From: Limnanthes douglasii subsp. nivea
Lineage: Eukaryota > Streptophyta > Magnoliopsida > Brassicales > Limnanthaceae
DNA length: 64,000 nucleotides
Direction of reading: 5' to 3'
Assembly: GCA_036936605.1 (NCBI GenBank)
Contig: JAUPFV010000005.1
Span: 190,462,958-190,526,957, forward strand
Of the stretch, positions 35,809 to 48,638 are shown piece after piece. The notes below the pieces were generated by a model, which was not told the DNA's origin, searched no databases, and saw nothing but the letters and a program-made list of their open reading frames with translations. Position numbers and translations under genes: made by a program. The number at the start of each line of letters is the position of its first letter. The first letter of the stretch is position 1.

Positions 35809-37240
35809 TTTTTTTTTTAATTTCAGTAAACGAAAAAATATATTATGAAATTGAGAGTTTTACAAAGCCCGTAGCTCTAAATAAGAGTATTACAAAATAT
35901 GAAGCCCATAACCTAATTAAAGTAACTAAAATAGAACGATCCCTAAAATTACACCTGAAATCCTAATTTGAGAAGGCAATGAGGCCACACTAATGAACCG
36001 ATCACCACACAAAACAAGACCAGCCAAGAAATCGCCCACCAGCTTTACCACCATCAGAGAATCCTTCAGCTACCCTCCAACAATCAATCGTCATGCCAAC
36101 GCTTGAAAAACGCGAGAGAACCACCAATGCTACCCTCCATCACCTCCGATAAGTAGTCTCCATAACCCCGATCACCCATCCCTCTTTCAGACCGAATGAA
36201 GACTCTCAATCTTAACATGCAACTACCAGAAGAGGCTCCAGAACACTCCAGACCTATAATTGAAATATCCAAAACGAAATTCTAGCTTTTAGAGATTAAG
36301 TAGCCAAGGTCGTTGCTTTCCAGCTTGATAATAGCAAGAAGGAACGAATGAGCATTAAGCTGAGTGAAATTTTGGTCCTTCTTGCTATTTAAAGTCTATT
36401 TTGCGATCCAATCTGCTGCCTGATTTTTGACTCGGGAAATGTACTTCAACGAAATACTGGGAGCAATTAGTTTTTTACAGATAGAAAGACAAGAAGAGAG
36501 ATGGAAAGGGTATTTTCCTTCACCAAGCATGTTAATAAGAGACAGATAATCGGTCTCAATATCAACATGAGTCCAATAACGCTCTCTGCAAAGAAGAAGA
36601 GCCTCTATCAAGGCTGTCGTTTCAGTAGCAATGGGGGATAGCTTGCCAAACTTCTGACCCAGACGAACAACCAGCCCACCACTGAAGTTTCTAATGATAA
36701 GACCTTCATTGGTCTTTCCCACATGGTTGCAAGCACCATCAAGATTCAGTTTTAGCCTTCCACGAGCATGAGTCAACCATCTAAGGTACGTCACTTTTCT
36801 GTTTTTCAAGTGTGAGACGCAATCCATAGTAGTACCTACTTTATTAGCTTTAAGCCAATGCTTAGGATAAAATTTATTAGAATATTCAAGACCATTGATA
36901 ATATTGTATATTGAATTTAAAGCATAAACATGACTTTGCTTAATTTTTTAAACTTAGCAGCATTTCTGTTTTTCCAAATGACCCAGGAAATTAAACTTGG
37001 ATTATATGGGTAATGTGAACCTTCTGCTTTGGGAACAACAACCAGATTCTCAAAACATGAGGGAACAACATATACCTTTTGATCTTAATATTAAAAATTC
37101 TACGAAAATGGTCCCATAGATACCAATCAAAGTCACAGTTAATAAAAACATAACTAGTGTTTTCAATATTAGGGCATACCTGACATTTAGAAACAATGTT
37201 AATGGATCTCCTCACTAGGACAACATCAATATGCATAAAA
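35809..37240 (-). mobile_element. LINE minus-strand remnant, unit 2 (3' quarter only)
   Basis: The poly(A) end is T10 at 35809-35818. The RNase H and the start of the zinc-binding region remain. The match to units 1 and 3 ends at 37240, the deletion breakpoint; in unit 1 this is 12383. Confidence 0.88.
36282..37240 (-). pseudogene. LINE ORF2 3' part (zf-RVT, RNase H), unit 2
   Basis: RNase H motifs (LKLNLDGACNH, ETDYLSLIN, NQAADWIAK) are at 36827-36396; the Trp codon before IAK is intact here, whereas it is a stop in units 1 and 3. Part of the zinc-binding region (KCQVCPNIENTSYVFINC) is at about 37190-37130. It lacks EN and RT. Confidence 0.82.
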
Positions 37241-37719
37241 TAGCCACAAAACCGACCAGGAACAAACCCGCCAATATCAAATCTATCATAGTCAAACAAA
37301 CTCAACCGACCAGTTCTAAAAATAGCCACAAAACCCTAAACAAGTCTTCTGAAAACCATAACAATATACACCCAAAAGATTACAATATCAACACAGTAAA
37401 TCGTCAAAGTAATGATCCTAAAACCCCTCGTAAAGAAGAGATCATAAGGTCTATACGAAATCTTGAAGAAGGTTATGCTCAAGAAACCAACCTTGATTAT
37501 GGTAATCTAAATACTGGAGAACAAACACCTAGAGAGGACAATGTTGCCAGTATGCATTCTACTCTAACTCTCAAGCACAAAGATAAAGATCATGATTTCC
37601 AGGAACTGCTAAATAAGAGAATAAAAGAAGCTAATCAACGAAATAGAAAGGGTAGCATTTTCATCAAGTCCCTCTTTGGGTCTAACAAGTCTCCTAAACA
37701 TAGAGCTAAAAATGATTAA
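37231..37719 (+). pseudogene. Chimeric ORF at the deletion junction (LINE ORF1 3' part)
   Basis: A 162-codon open frame whose ATG (37231-37233) comes from antisense minus-LINE sequence and whose body is the C-terminal part of plus-LINE ORF1 (basic, rich in Asn/Lys). It is open through the former UGT-side junction only because CAA here replaces a TAA seen in unit 1. There is no evidence of expression. Confidence 0.6.
37241..37256. other. Templated filler at an 8.04-kb deletion breakpoint
   Basis: Left of this point unit 2 matches unit 1 up to 12383; right of it unit 2 matches from 20428. The 16 inserted bases plus the preceding AAAA read AAAATAGCCACAAAACC then GAC. The first 17 bases occur again about 80 bp downstream at 37319-37335. 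The lost interval contained most of the minus LINE, the UGT gene and the 5' part of the plus LINE. Confidence 0.85.
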
Positions 37720-39810
37720 GTTTCTTAGTGGGAACATTCGCGAAATCAACAATAAAGTTTCTAAGAGGATGCTCAAATCTATTGTTAACAATGAGAAAAT
37801 TACAATTCTTGCTATTCAGAATCCTTTCATAGAAATGGATAATCTTCCTCATGTTACAATCAAGCTTGGTTTCAGCCAGTACAACTACAATTCTAACAAC
37901 AAAATTTCGTTTCTTTTGAAAGATGATTTCACCCTAGCTACTATACATGATCACCCTCAATTACTTTACACTAAAGTTTCTTACAAAACTCTTGATAAAA
38001 GGTTATCCATAACTATTGTTTATGTTATAAACCAAAAACAAAATAGAAAGGACATTGGAAATACCCTTAAGATTATCTCCACTTCTGTTAGGCAATGACT
38101 TGTGATAGGTGACTTTAAATCTATCATCTCTTCAAATGAGCAACTTGGTTGCACCTCCTTCAACATAAGCAGTTCTGAATACTTTAATGACACTTTAAAT
38201 ACTTCATTTTGGAAGATGTTTGATATGTAGGATTTAAATATGCATGTACTAACAACACCAAGTGAAAAAAGATAGATGGAGCTCTTTTCAAGAATATGTG
38301 ACTCACTACTTTAAAAGCACAAAAATCTTACATATGGCTAAGACTTGCTCTGATCATTATCCCCTTTATGTGTGTCTATCACAAACGATATCACTCACGG
38401 CAAAATTGATTTCAAATTTAAAAAATCTTGGACTCTAAATTATGAATTCTTATTAATAGTTGAAACAAATTGGAATTTAGATTTTCAGGGATATCAAATG
38501 TACATTTTCTATAATAAACTAAAACTTCTCTAAGGTTCTGTTAAGACCTAGAAAAAACAATGATTTGGTAACATCTCGATAAAGTTTTGGAAGCATGAAA
38601 CTAAGTTAAATAGCAGGAAATAATCTTTCAGAAGAATGCTAACATGACAACATCAACAATATTTCTATTACCAATGATTTATTGCTTCGGGCTCTAAAGA
38701 TAGAAGAATTCTATTGTCACAAAAAAACCTACTCTACTTGGTTAAAAGATGGAGATATAAACACTAAAACTTACCATTCTTTTCTTAAAAAAGAAGAAGG
38801 AAGAACTTCATTTCTTGTATCAGAGTTGGCTCCAAGTGGATTACTGATTCAAACCATATTGGCTCATGTGCTAAGCATTACTTCAACCAGATTCTTTCTG
38901 AAAATCCTTACACCATCATTCAAGTTGAAGCTAGCCTCTTGACCAATAAAATCCTTGACATTATTCCCTGTCTAATCAACGATGAAGATAATGAAATGAT
39001 TGTGAAATCTCATACTGAATAAGAAATCTTTACAACAATTAATAGTCTAAGCACTAATAATACTCCAAAATTGGATGGCTTTAATAGAAACTTCTTTATT
39101 ACCTGCTGACATATCATAAAAAATAATATAAATATCGCTCTTTCTTCTTTCATGCTTGGTAAAAATATTCCCCAGGGAATCATGGCTACTTGTATCCGCC
39201 CCATCCCCAAGTCCTGCAATCCAACAACATGGAAAGAGTTCATGCTAAACAACTTCTGCACTTTAATATTCAGAATCATGTCTAAATTAATAAACAACAT
39301 GTCGGTTAATATTATTTCGAAAATAATCTCAGAAGTGCAAGGAGTTTACATACCAGATAAATTCACTCATGAAAACATTGTTATAACCAAAACCTTGATA
39401 TATGATTTCAATAAAAAGTGTAAAGCTAAGAACAGTTTTTATCAAAGAAGACATGGCCAAGGATTTTGATAGAATGTCTCATACCTTTATCATAAAAGTT
39501 CTTACTTTATTTGATTTTAACTCTTTGTTTGTTAATATGGTCAACAACATGATAAAAATGTCCACATTTTAGTTCGTATTAATAGAAAAGATGTAGGTTA
39601 TTTGAATCCCCAAAGAGGTCTTAGACAAGGGGACCCTCTGTCCCCAAGTCTCTTTATCATTGCAGAAGAAATTCTGTTTAGAGGCCATAATAAGTTATTT
39701 CACAACACCAAGTCCATGAGATATAACTCAAGAAGTAGCACTAATATACTTAGTATTGCTTTTTCAGATGACATTTTAATATTTACTAACAAAAATATCT
39801 CAAGAAGTAT
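37257..39810 (+). mobile_element. LINE plus-strand remnant, unit 2
   Basis: It holds the ORF1 C-terminal part and the ORF2 endonuclease and RT up to the catalytic box, ending at the GT-rich block as in units 1 and 3. Confidence 0.85.
37712..39810 (+). pseudogene. LINE ORF2 (EN-RT), plus-strand LINE, unit 2
   Basis: The endonuclease opens MIKFLSGNIREI and is open to 38098. GDFKSI keeps Lys in place of Asn. RT has RGLRQGDPLSPSLF (about 39614) and an intact FSDD box (about 39764). Stops and frameshifts lie between. The ATGATTAA overlap with ORF1 is at 37712-37719. Confidence 0.8.
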
Positions 39811-40040
39811 TGTGTGTGCGTGTGACCCATCTAACAGTTTTAAGTGTGAGCCTGTCTCACGTGTTGCGTGTTATGTGTGAAAATGCTTATGCGTGTAAAT
39901 AGGTCAGCGTGGCTAACGTGTTGCGTGTCTTACAAGTTTGGTGAACTGTGTGTGCGCGTTATGCTTCAAAACGCATGCAGGAGACCCACCAAACAACCCA
40001 TTTAAGTTACCGACTGTCAAAAGTTTTTATACGATTATTT
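39811..40040. other. GT/CG-rich block, unit 2 (left block)
   Basis: Counterpart of 22981-23215, with scattered base changes. No gene. Confidence 0.5.
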
Positions 40041-40589
40041 AAAACTAATTTGCATTCGCATATAATCAAGATATATATAATATAAACGAAATTCTTTATT
40101 TGATATTTTTTTTTATTATATTTAGATATTATAAATAATTTATTTAATATTCTAATAAAATTATTTATAATATCTACAAATTAGACATCTAATTTTAATT
40201 TGATTTTTAAATACTATATTCTTATTATATTTATCTTTCAATCGATAAATATTATATATATCTTTAAATAGATTATACCTACATGTAGTTTATTTTGTTA
40301 TTATAGAAAGAACCGATTAAAACAATATCGAAGAAACTTGTATCCAGAGTCGACCTATCGAAACGATAGAGAGTTATTGAAAATATTAAATAATATATAT
40401 AAATAATTAACCTTGTATTATAAATAGGCAATAATATATAATTATAAATAAAAAAATAACGATAGCTTATATATATTATAAGTTAAATTTCAATTATATA
40501 TATAAATATAACCTATAAATAAAACAAAAGTTTATATATATATATATATATAATTTATATATATTACTAAAAAAAGTTTATTACATTTT
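40041..40589. repeat. AT-rich tract, unit 2
   Basis: Counterpart of 23216-23819. Its TA run (about 40532-40552) has only about ten repeats, against about 36 in unit 1. The target duplication ATACA is at 40590-40594. Confidence 0.8.
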
Positions 40590-40594
40590 ATACA

Positions 40595-40917
40595 TGGTGA
40601 GTTTAGTTCTTTGAATTGCTTTAGTAATTGAGAGAAGTAAAAATTTAGAGAGAGAAATAGATTCTAGAGAGAGAGAGGCAAAGTATAGAAGTGTTCAAAC
40701 TCAAAAGTTCAACCCCTTTATTAGTTTAGCTCTGGCCTTTATATAGAGGCGTAATAATGACTTAGTTTACAGTTGAAAACAATTACATGAAAATGGCTAA
40801 TTGGACTTTTAGTCATTGACTAAAATACATAATTCTGAATTCTCCTCGAACTTTACTATCTGTTGCATAACGTTTTATTGTTTACATTTTAATCGTTAAA
40901 TTTCCACTTCCTTATCA
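40595..40917 (-). repeat. Solo LTR (gypsy copy C)
   Basis: A single 323-bp LTR, TG..CA, flanked by the perfect duplication ATACA (40590-40594, 40918-40922) and by the same outer sequence as copies A, B and D. It has a minus-strand TATA box at 40738-40745 and AATAAA at 40717-40722. By eye it is of the right-hand (5') LTR type, about 3-4% different from the copy B 5' LTR. It is the product of recombination between the two LTRs of a former complete element. Confidence 0.95.
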
Positions 40918-40943
40918 ATACATATATATATTATTATATTAAA

Positions 40944-40985
40944 CAACAAAAGACGGCTACCTATAATTGTAGCCGTCTTTTGTTG
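40944..40985. repeat. Perfect 17-bp hairpin, unit 3
   Basis: Identical to 9335-9376 and 34204-34245. Confidence 0.85.
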
Positions 40986-41507
40986 GTGCAATTCGGATAT
41001 CCGATTAACCGAATCATTCGGATATCAGAATTGAGTTTAATTTTCTTTTTTGTGTTTTTCCTCTAAAAATAAAGGAGAAACACATTCACAATTCACTCAC
41101 CTCTCAATACTACTCTAAATCTCTCTTCTTATTCTCCATTAGTTACTTCTCTACTTCTAAATCTCTCTTAAAGCATTAGTTATTGTGTCTAGTTTACTTA
41201 CTTCTACATTGCGAATAGTTACTCTTTTATTTTTAATCAAAAAAATTATTTGATAAAACCAATCATATTAACATTATACTAGCTAAATTAATAGCTTTGT
41301 ATAATGTTTTCACTTTGTTCGTTATTATAGTAGTTTCGTTATTAGTTTGTATTACTTGTTATTTATTAAATTAAAAAAAGTATATAATTTATTTTGATTG
41401 GTGATATTAATTAGTATTAGTTTTAATTTGGCGTCTATTAATTTCCGTTCAGTATATGTTTTTAGTTATATTAATTTAGTTTAATGTTTTTTATATTAAT
41501 TAGTATC
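40986..41507. other. AT-rich non-coding tract, unit 3
   Basis: Counterpart of 9377-9930. No open frame or other feature is recognised. Confidence 0.5.
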
Positions 41508-41690
41508 AAAAGATATGATTTTGGTTTATAAAATAATAACTACACTTGTATTATTTATAAATAAATCATAATCATAGTAATCAAAATGTAATAATAAAAT
41601 TATAATCATATAACTTATAATAGTTTAAAATTATATTATATGACTTTGATTTATAAAATAATAACAACACTTGTAGTATTTATAACCAAC

Positions 41691-41733
<43 letters not shown>

Positions 41734-42345
41734 TTACCATGATAAAATATGATTTTGGTTTATAAAATAATAACAACGCTTAATATTTATAACCAAATAA
41801 TAGTAATATTCAAAATGTAATAATAAAATTATAACCATAAAACTTATAATATTTTAATATGATAATATATGATTTTGGTTAATAAAATAATAGCTACACT
41901 TGTAATATCTATAACCAAATCATTTCAATAACATTGAAATGGTAATAATGAAATTATAACCATATAATTTATAATATTTTAATAATTTTGGTTTATAAAA
42001 TAATGACACCACTTGTAATATTTATAACCAAATCATAATAATACTACTTAAATTGTTATTATAAACTTATAATCATATATATTATAATGTTTCAAAATTC
42101 TAACTTAAGATATGATTTTGGCTTATAAAATATTTAATATTTATAACCAAATCATAATAATAATTCAATGTAATAATAAAATTATAATCATATAATTGTA
42201 AGATACGATTATAATTGTTTTAAAATAACATCCATAATAATATTTATAACCAAATTATAATAATATTTAAAATGTAATAATAAAATCATAATAATAGTTG
42301 TTATAATATTTAAAAAATAAAATACACGATTTTGATAATAATACG
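41508..42345. repeat. AT-rich minisatellite-like array, unit 3
   Basis: The same degenerate units as in units 1 and 2; the (TAA) run at 41690-41734 has about 15 repeats. Confidence 0.8.
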
Positions 42346-42387
42346 ATTATAAATAATATTTTTTTATTTAGTATAATATATAATTGA

Positions 42388-42519
42388 TTAGCGTGTCTGA
42401 CGTGTAATTATTATTAGCGGGGCTATGCGTGTGCGTAGCTAGCGTCTACATGTTTCTCCGTGCATGCAAGTCAAACGTATTTCGGGGTGTCCATTTGCCG
42501 CCCATAGTTGAGACGATAA
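42388..42519. other. GT/CG-rich block, unit 3 (right block)
   Basis: Counterpart of 10825-10953 and nearly the same as unit 2. Confidence 0.5.
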
Positions 42520-42990
42520 TTTTTTTTAATTTCAGTAAACGACAAAATATATTATAAAATTGAGAGTTTTACAAAGCCCGTAGCTCTAAATAAGAGTCTT
42601 ACAAAATATGAAGCCCAGAACCTAATTAAAGCAACTAAAATAGAACGATCCCTAAAATTACACCTGAAATCCTAATTTGAGAAGGCAATCAGGCCACACT
42701 AATGAACCGATCACCACACAAAACAAGACCAGCCAAGAAATCGCCCACCAGCTTTACCACCATCAGAGAATCCTTCGGCTACCCTCCAACAATCAATCGT
42801 CATGCCAACGCTTGAAAAACGCGAGAGAACCACCAATGCTGCCCTCCATCACCTCCGATAAGTAGTCTCCATAACCCCGATCACCCATCCCTCTTTCAGA
42901 CCGAATGAAGCCTCTCAATCTTAACATGCAACCACCAGAAGAGGCTCCAGAACACTCCACACCTATAATTGAAATATCCAAAACGAAAGT

Positions 42991-45900
42991 CTAGCTTTTA
43001 GAGATTAAGTAGCCAAGTTCGTTGCTTTCCAGCTTGATAACAGCAAGAAGGAATGAATGAGCATTAAGCTGAGTGAAATTTTGGTCCTTCTTGCTATTTA
43101 AAGTCTATTTTGCGATCTAATCAGCTGCCTGATTTTGGACTCGAGAAATGTACTTCAACGAAATATTGGGAGCAATTAGTTTTTTACAGATAGAAAGAGA
43201 AGAAGAGAGATGGAAAGGGTATTTTCCTTCACCAATCATGTTAATAAGAGACAGACAATCGGTCTGAATATTAACATGAGTCCAATAACGCTCTCTGCAA
43301 AGAAGAAGAGCCTCTATCAAGGCTCTCGTTTCAGTAGCAATGGGGGATAGCTTGCCAAACTTCTGACCCAGACGAACAACCAGCCTACCACTGAAGTTTC
43401 TAATGATAAGACCTTCATTGGTCTTTCCCACATGGTTGCAAGGAGCATTAAGATTCAGTTTTAGCCTTCCACGAGCATGAGTCAACAATCTAAGGTACGT
43501 CACTTTTCTGTTTTTCAAGTGTGAGACGCAATCCATAGTAGTACCTACTTTATTAGCTTTAAGCCAATGCTTAGGAGAAAATTTATTAGAATATTCAAGA
43601 CCATTAATAATCTTGTATATTGAATTTAAAGCATAAACATGACTTTGCTTAATTTTTTAAACTTAGCAGCATTTCTGTTTTTCCAAATAACCCAGGAAAT
43701 TAAAGATGGGATTATATGGGTAATGTGAACCTTCTGCTTTGGGAACAACAACCAGATTCTCAAAACATGAGGGAAAACCATATACCTTTCGATCTTAATA
43801 TTAAAAATTCTACGAAAATGGTCCCATAAATACCAATCAAAGTCATAGTTAATAAAAACATAACTAATGTTTTCAATATTAGGGCATACCTGACATTTAG
43901 AAACAATGTTAATGGATATCCTCATTAGGACAACATCAATATGCATAAAACCTTTTAAAATCCTCCAAAGAAGAAAGGAAATCTTCCTTAGAGTAATAGA
44001 GTTCCAAATTTTGGAGTAGATCCCAAACCTGATAGAGTGGTGTCTAGTGAACTCCCAAGTTATTTTAGTGTTAAACTTTTGATCAGGGGAGAGCGTCCAT
44101 ATAAGCTTGTCCTCTTTGGTCTTGTCAATCCTAAATAGATTAATCTGGGTCATCATGTCAGCATTGATCAAATCCTTGCAATTGGTAATGTCCCATCAAT
44201 TATTCCTCTAGAAGGAATTGATCTTAGCCCATAAAAACGAGTTATTCTCCAAGTTGCAACTGTCAATGATAGAAGGACTATTGTGCCAGTCTTTCCTCCA
44301 AAAAATGATGTCCCTTTTTCCTAGGATCCATCTCATGTTAACTTCAGCATGATCCTTGATACCTACAAGTCTTTTTCACATTAAATATCCAGAAGAATTA
44401 GCATTTAAAGGATGCTAATTTTTTCTATAAATATCATTCATGATATTAAACTATAAACTAATGTTTTGCTTGTAATTGAACCATAATTTCTAAGAGAAAT
44501 TGACTGAATATCAAAAAGTCGTCTGATATTGAGCCCTCCCTCAACAAATGGCTTGCAAAGCATGTGCCAGGAAGTCCAATGAATAGAAGCTTCATTAATT
44601 TTACAGCGCTGCAACAATTTATTGAATATCTTTTTCAATCCTGCTAATAACACAGTTAGGAATTAACGTGTTTTTCATCCAATATATAGGAATAGTCATA
44701 AGAACATAAATAATCAGGGAGAGTGTACCCCTAAAAGATAGAAATTTGGAATCACAATCACTAATCTTAGCATTAATTTTATCCAACATAGAATTGAAGT
44801 TACTGGATTTGTTATTTTTGTTAAGATTGATCCCTAAATAAGTCGTAGGAAGGTTTTCGACAGAAAAAACCTGATTGGATAACCAAACTTGTGATTTTGC
44901 TATGATGAGTTTTGTTGGATAAAATCACCTTAGTTTTCTCCTTATTGATGGATTGTCCTGAAATAGCCTAGTATCTGTCTAAGAAACAACTAAGCTTATT
45001 AATAGAAGACTTAAGCCCGTTCGTGAAAATTAGCACATCATCAGCAAAGCCAATACAAAGAATAATCATTTCAGTTCAAGAAGCATAAGTCATATCTCTA
45101 TTATTAGTGAACAGATGGTTTAGGCTACGAATTAAAACCTCATACCCAATGATAAAGAGGCTTGGAGACAAAGAATCTCCCCGTCTCAAGCCTCTCTTGC
45201 TCTTGAAGTAACCATAGACCCTTCCATTTAGTAAAATAGACATATTCACATTCATAATCGTTCTGCAAATTAAGTTAACTACATCATTTGAAAAACCAAA
45301 AGAAGTGAGGACCTTCACAATAAAAAGGAAGGACATTTGTTCAAAGGACTTTGACATATCAAACTTAATAAACATGTTGCACTTCTAGGTTTTTTGTTGA
45401 TATCATGCAGGATTTCTCTAGTAATTAAGATATTTTCCTGTATATTTATATTTTTAACAAAATCTGATTGATTTTTAGAAATGATTTTGGGCAGGAGGAT
45501 AGCAAGTCTAGTGTTTAACAACTTGGGTAAGAGTCTGTTAAGAATGGAGCACATGCTAATAGGCCTATAATTTCTCCATATAACAGGGTCACCATTCTTA
45601 GGAATCAGTCAAACACCTATGGAAAAAATGCGAAAAGGAAACTGATGACCATTAAGGTAAGAGTTAATTGCACTACAAAGATCCATTTTAATAATGGGCC
45701 AACCGCTAATATAGAAGGTAACATTATAACCATCAATACCAGCAGCACTATATTCGCTCATGGTATTGATGGTTTGCCAAATTTCATCCTCACTAGCAAA
45801 ATTAAGCAGCATGTTATTATCATCCTTGGTTATAAGATTAGGAATAAGATTAAACATACTATCATGCATATTAGAATCCTCATCAGTCGAATATTTATAA

Positions 45901-47096
45901 GGATTGGAAGTTAACACATTTTTAAAATACTCTTCACCTGAATAGCCAATACTATCAGCATCATTAATGTTGTTAACATTAATGCTATGAGTAACATTCC
46001 TTCTTTTTTTCTTTTTCAGCAAAAGCATGGAAAGCTTTCTTGTTGCGGTCACTGTCTTTAAGCCAAGAGGTATAACATTTCTGCTTTCATAACTCCTCAT
46101 CATCCCTTAATGCTTTAAGATGAAGACTAACTGCTTTACTAAGATTACACTTAGAAATGTTATTATTTTGCAGCAAATTAGTCTTCTCCATGAAATCTAC
46201 ATTTCTTTGAGTATCTCTCAACTTAAGGAAGATATTTCCAACCTAGTTAGTACTCCAATCCCTTAATATTATTTAAGGCTTTTTATTTTAAACCAAAACA
46301 CTTCATTTGGACCACCATTAATTTTAAGATTGCAATTATATCTCACAAGAGTAAGAAATGAATCATGGTTTGTTCACATGTTCAAGAATTTGAAACTTCT
46401 TTTATTACCTATAAAATGTGTTTAAATTGTTTTGAATAGAAGTAATAAGAAAATGAGCATGGCCAGAACATGTTCTGACCATGTGATGAACATAAGTCCT
46501 ATAGAAGCTTTCTGCCCAGACTTTGTTAAACATTACTTGTCCAGCCTTTTCCATCTAGTCCCTCTATTCCAAGTGAAATTGTGACCAATATACCCAGCAT
46601 CTTCCAAACTGAATACTCTAATCATATCTAAGAAGTCCTCCATACCATTATGGTTAGTCGTAGAACATCCTATTTTCTCCATTAGTAATGATGTTGAACT
46701 CCCCCATAGTAATCCAACAACTATCAGAAATAACTTCATTCCTCAGCATCTCCCAAAGACTTAATCTTAAATTCCTTTGGCATTTAGCATATACCACAGA
46801 AAGGAAAAAAGGTTTATTAATGTTACTATAGGTAACCTTCTAATACACCGATCTATATTATAAATGATACTAACATTAGAATCAGCAGTCTAGAACATCC
46901 AGAATTTATTTGAATAGTTAGAAGAATAGTGATTAAAACCCAATTTAATAGCAATATTACTTATCTTATTAGAAGAGGTCAAAGGTTCTTGAATATCAAG
47001 AATCTTAGCATGCTCCAACTTAACAGTAAAGATCAGTCTACAAACTGTTAGGATATTACTGATGCCACGAACATTCCAATTAAGCACATTTATCAT
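42991..47096 (-). pseudogene. LINE ORF2 (EN-RT-zf-RNase H), unit 3
   Basis: The start MINVLNWNVRG is at 47096. The endonuclease has a deletion in the GDFN region (about 46690). RT N-terminal part is at 46103-45609 and the palm at 45554-45040, with RGLRRGDSLSP but an intact FADD box (about 45035). The zf-RVT region (KCQVCPNIENISYV) is at 44171-43626. RNase H is at 43536-43117, with a stop before IAKW. The frame end is at 42991. It overlaps ORF1 by 17 bases. Confidence 0.85.
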
Positions 47097-48191
47097 TATT
47101 AGATAGTGATTTGTATCTGTTTTTAGTCCCTGAGTACTTTAAAGATTTTATAATGACTTTACTTTGATTTTTGTACTTTTTTACAGATGACAACTTCTTG
47201 TTCAAGATGGTTTTGAAGCCAGGATCAAGAGTATTCCTTAAAGGAGATATTGGGTTACTACCAGCATTATCAGGATCAAGAGATCTAGCTTCAAGAACTT
47301 TGTTCCCTTCAGTATTGCTCTGATTATGTGTTTGTTTCAGTTGTTGAATAGCTTCAACTATTTCTCCGGGCTCGGGTAGAGTAACATTTTTATGTTTAGA
47401 CAAATTAACATGGAAAGTTGTTATAGGAGGTTGTTCTTCAACAATATGAACCTGATTGTTCTTGGATGATTCTAATTTATCTATCTTTTCTTCAGTTTTT
47501 TCATTCTTTCCTTTTGTATCACCTTTCTTGATCTTGTTACAGTCTGTTATGCAATTTTCAACATGATAGCAATGAAAACACTACAAAGACATATTTTTGT
47601 AACTCAAATTAAGCCAACATCCGTCATTTGAACCGAAACCAACCCATAATTTACTGTGAAGTTTCTTTGAGGTATCCAGTTCAAATAAAGCAAAGGCAGC
47701 ATTGCCATAAGCTCTATTATCATAGAGACATTCAACTTTGTATGAGATGCCCAACAAAACCACAATACTCTGAATAAGATCTTCATTATACATGAATTCA
47801 GGAAGTTTCTGAATTCTGACCCATACCAGAGCCATAGGGTTTTCTTTTTTGCCATTGAAACCTGGCCACCATCTTAGAATTCTCATAACAACAACATCAA
47901 CATTTCATTTACTCTTTTTGGAAGACCGTTTGTGAACTTTCATATAAGCGTACTTCTAGCCTTTTCGATGAGCGAATCTTTCGTTTCTCGAGCAAATTGA
48001 ATAGAAACACGGTCTTGTTTCTCATTCATAGAATCAGGTCGAAATTTTTTTTTGGTTAGCTCCACTCGCTGCTTTACCGAGTCAGCAAAACATTTCTTGA
48101 ATTGAGACATAAACAGATTAGCAATGCTTGCTTCATAATGAAGAGTGGGATACTCTTCGTCAAATAAACTGGCCCTGCTTCTTACTTCCAT
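47080..48191 (-). pseudogene. LINE ORF1 (gag-like), unit 3
   Basis: The ATG at 48191 opens an 83-codon frame (MEVRSRAS...ARSTLI). An internal deletion near 47920 removes part of the DUF4283-like region kept in unit 1. WVRIQKLPEFMYNED lies at about 47820-47780. The CCHC knuckle reads CFHCYHVENCITDC: it keeps the final Cys lost in unit 1 but has lost the His. The last 108 codons (47403-47080) are open. Confidence 0.75.
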
Positions 48192-48200
48192 TGCAGAAGG

Positions 48201-48638
48201 GAGGAGAAAAGACTACAACCTAAAGAAAAAAGACGAAGATTCATCTTTTTGGAACAGTCACAAAAAATTGAAGTTCCATGAATGGATCTCGACGAGAACT
48301 TACTACGTTTTGGTAGTGAAAATGATACTTAATTAGTCTTTTAAATAAGTTTCCAGTTTCTCATCCGTATAATACGTATATTGTATTGAATATTAAAATT
48401 GGTTAATATAAAAAATTGAACTATGAATCCCTACCATTCCATTATACATCCGCAGAATATAAAATATTGAAACGAGTTCAACTAATAAAGATAGATGTTG
48501 AAAATAGAAGAAATTATAACATCTCATTGCTTAAAACAAGAAAAATTAGGTGGTTTACCCCCTAAAATTACAGACCAAAAAATAAAAATTGCTAATACAT
48601 TTTAAAAGAAAACAGACAAATATACTAGTACCACAAGG
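48201..48638. other. UGT 3' flank, unit 3
   Basis: It lacks the tandem duplication of unit 1 (about 35 bases are missing after 48285). From about 48376 to the UGT stop it matches unit 1 without visible change. No gene. Confidence 0.7.

Larger units (their letters stand above)
42520..48200 (-). mobile_element. LINE (L1-type with RNase H), unit 3, minus strand
   Basis: The same insertion as in unit 1, full length to the ORF1 start, with an A tract (T8 at 42520-42527). It is somewhat better preserved than unit 1 at several motifs but still broken. Confidence 0.85.
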
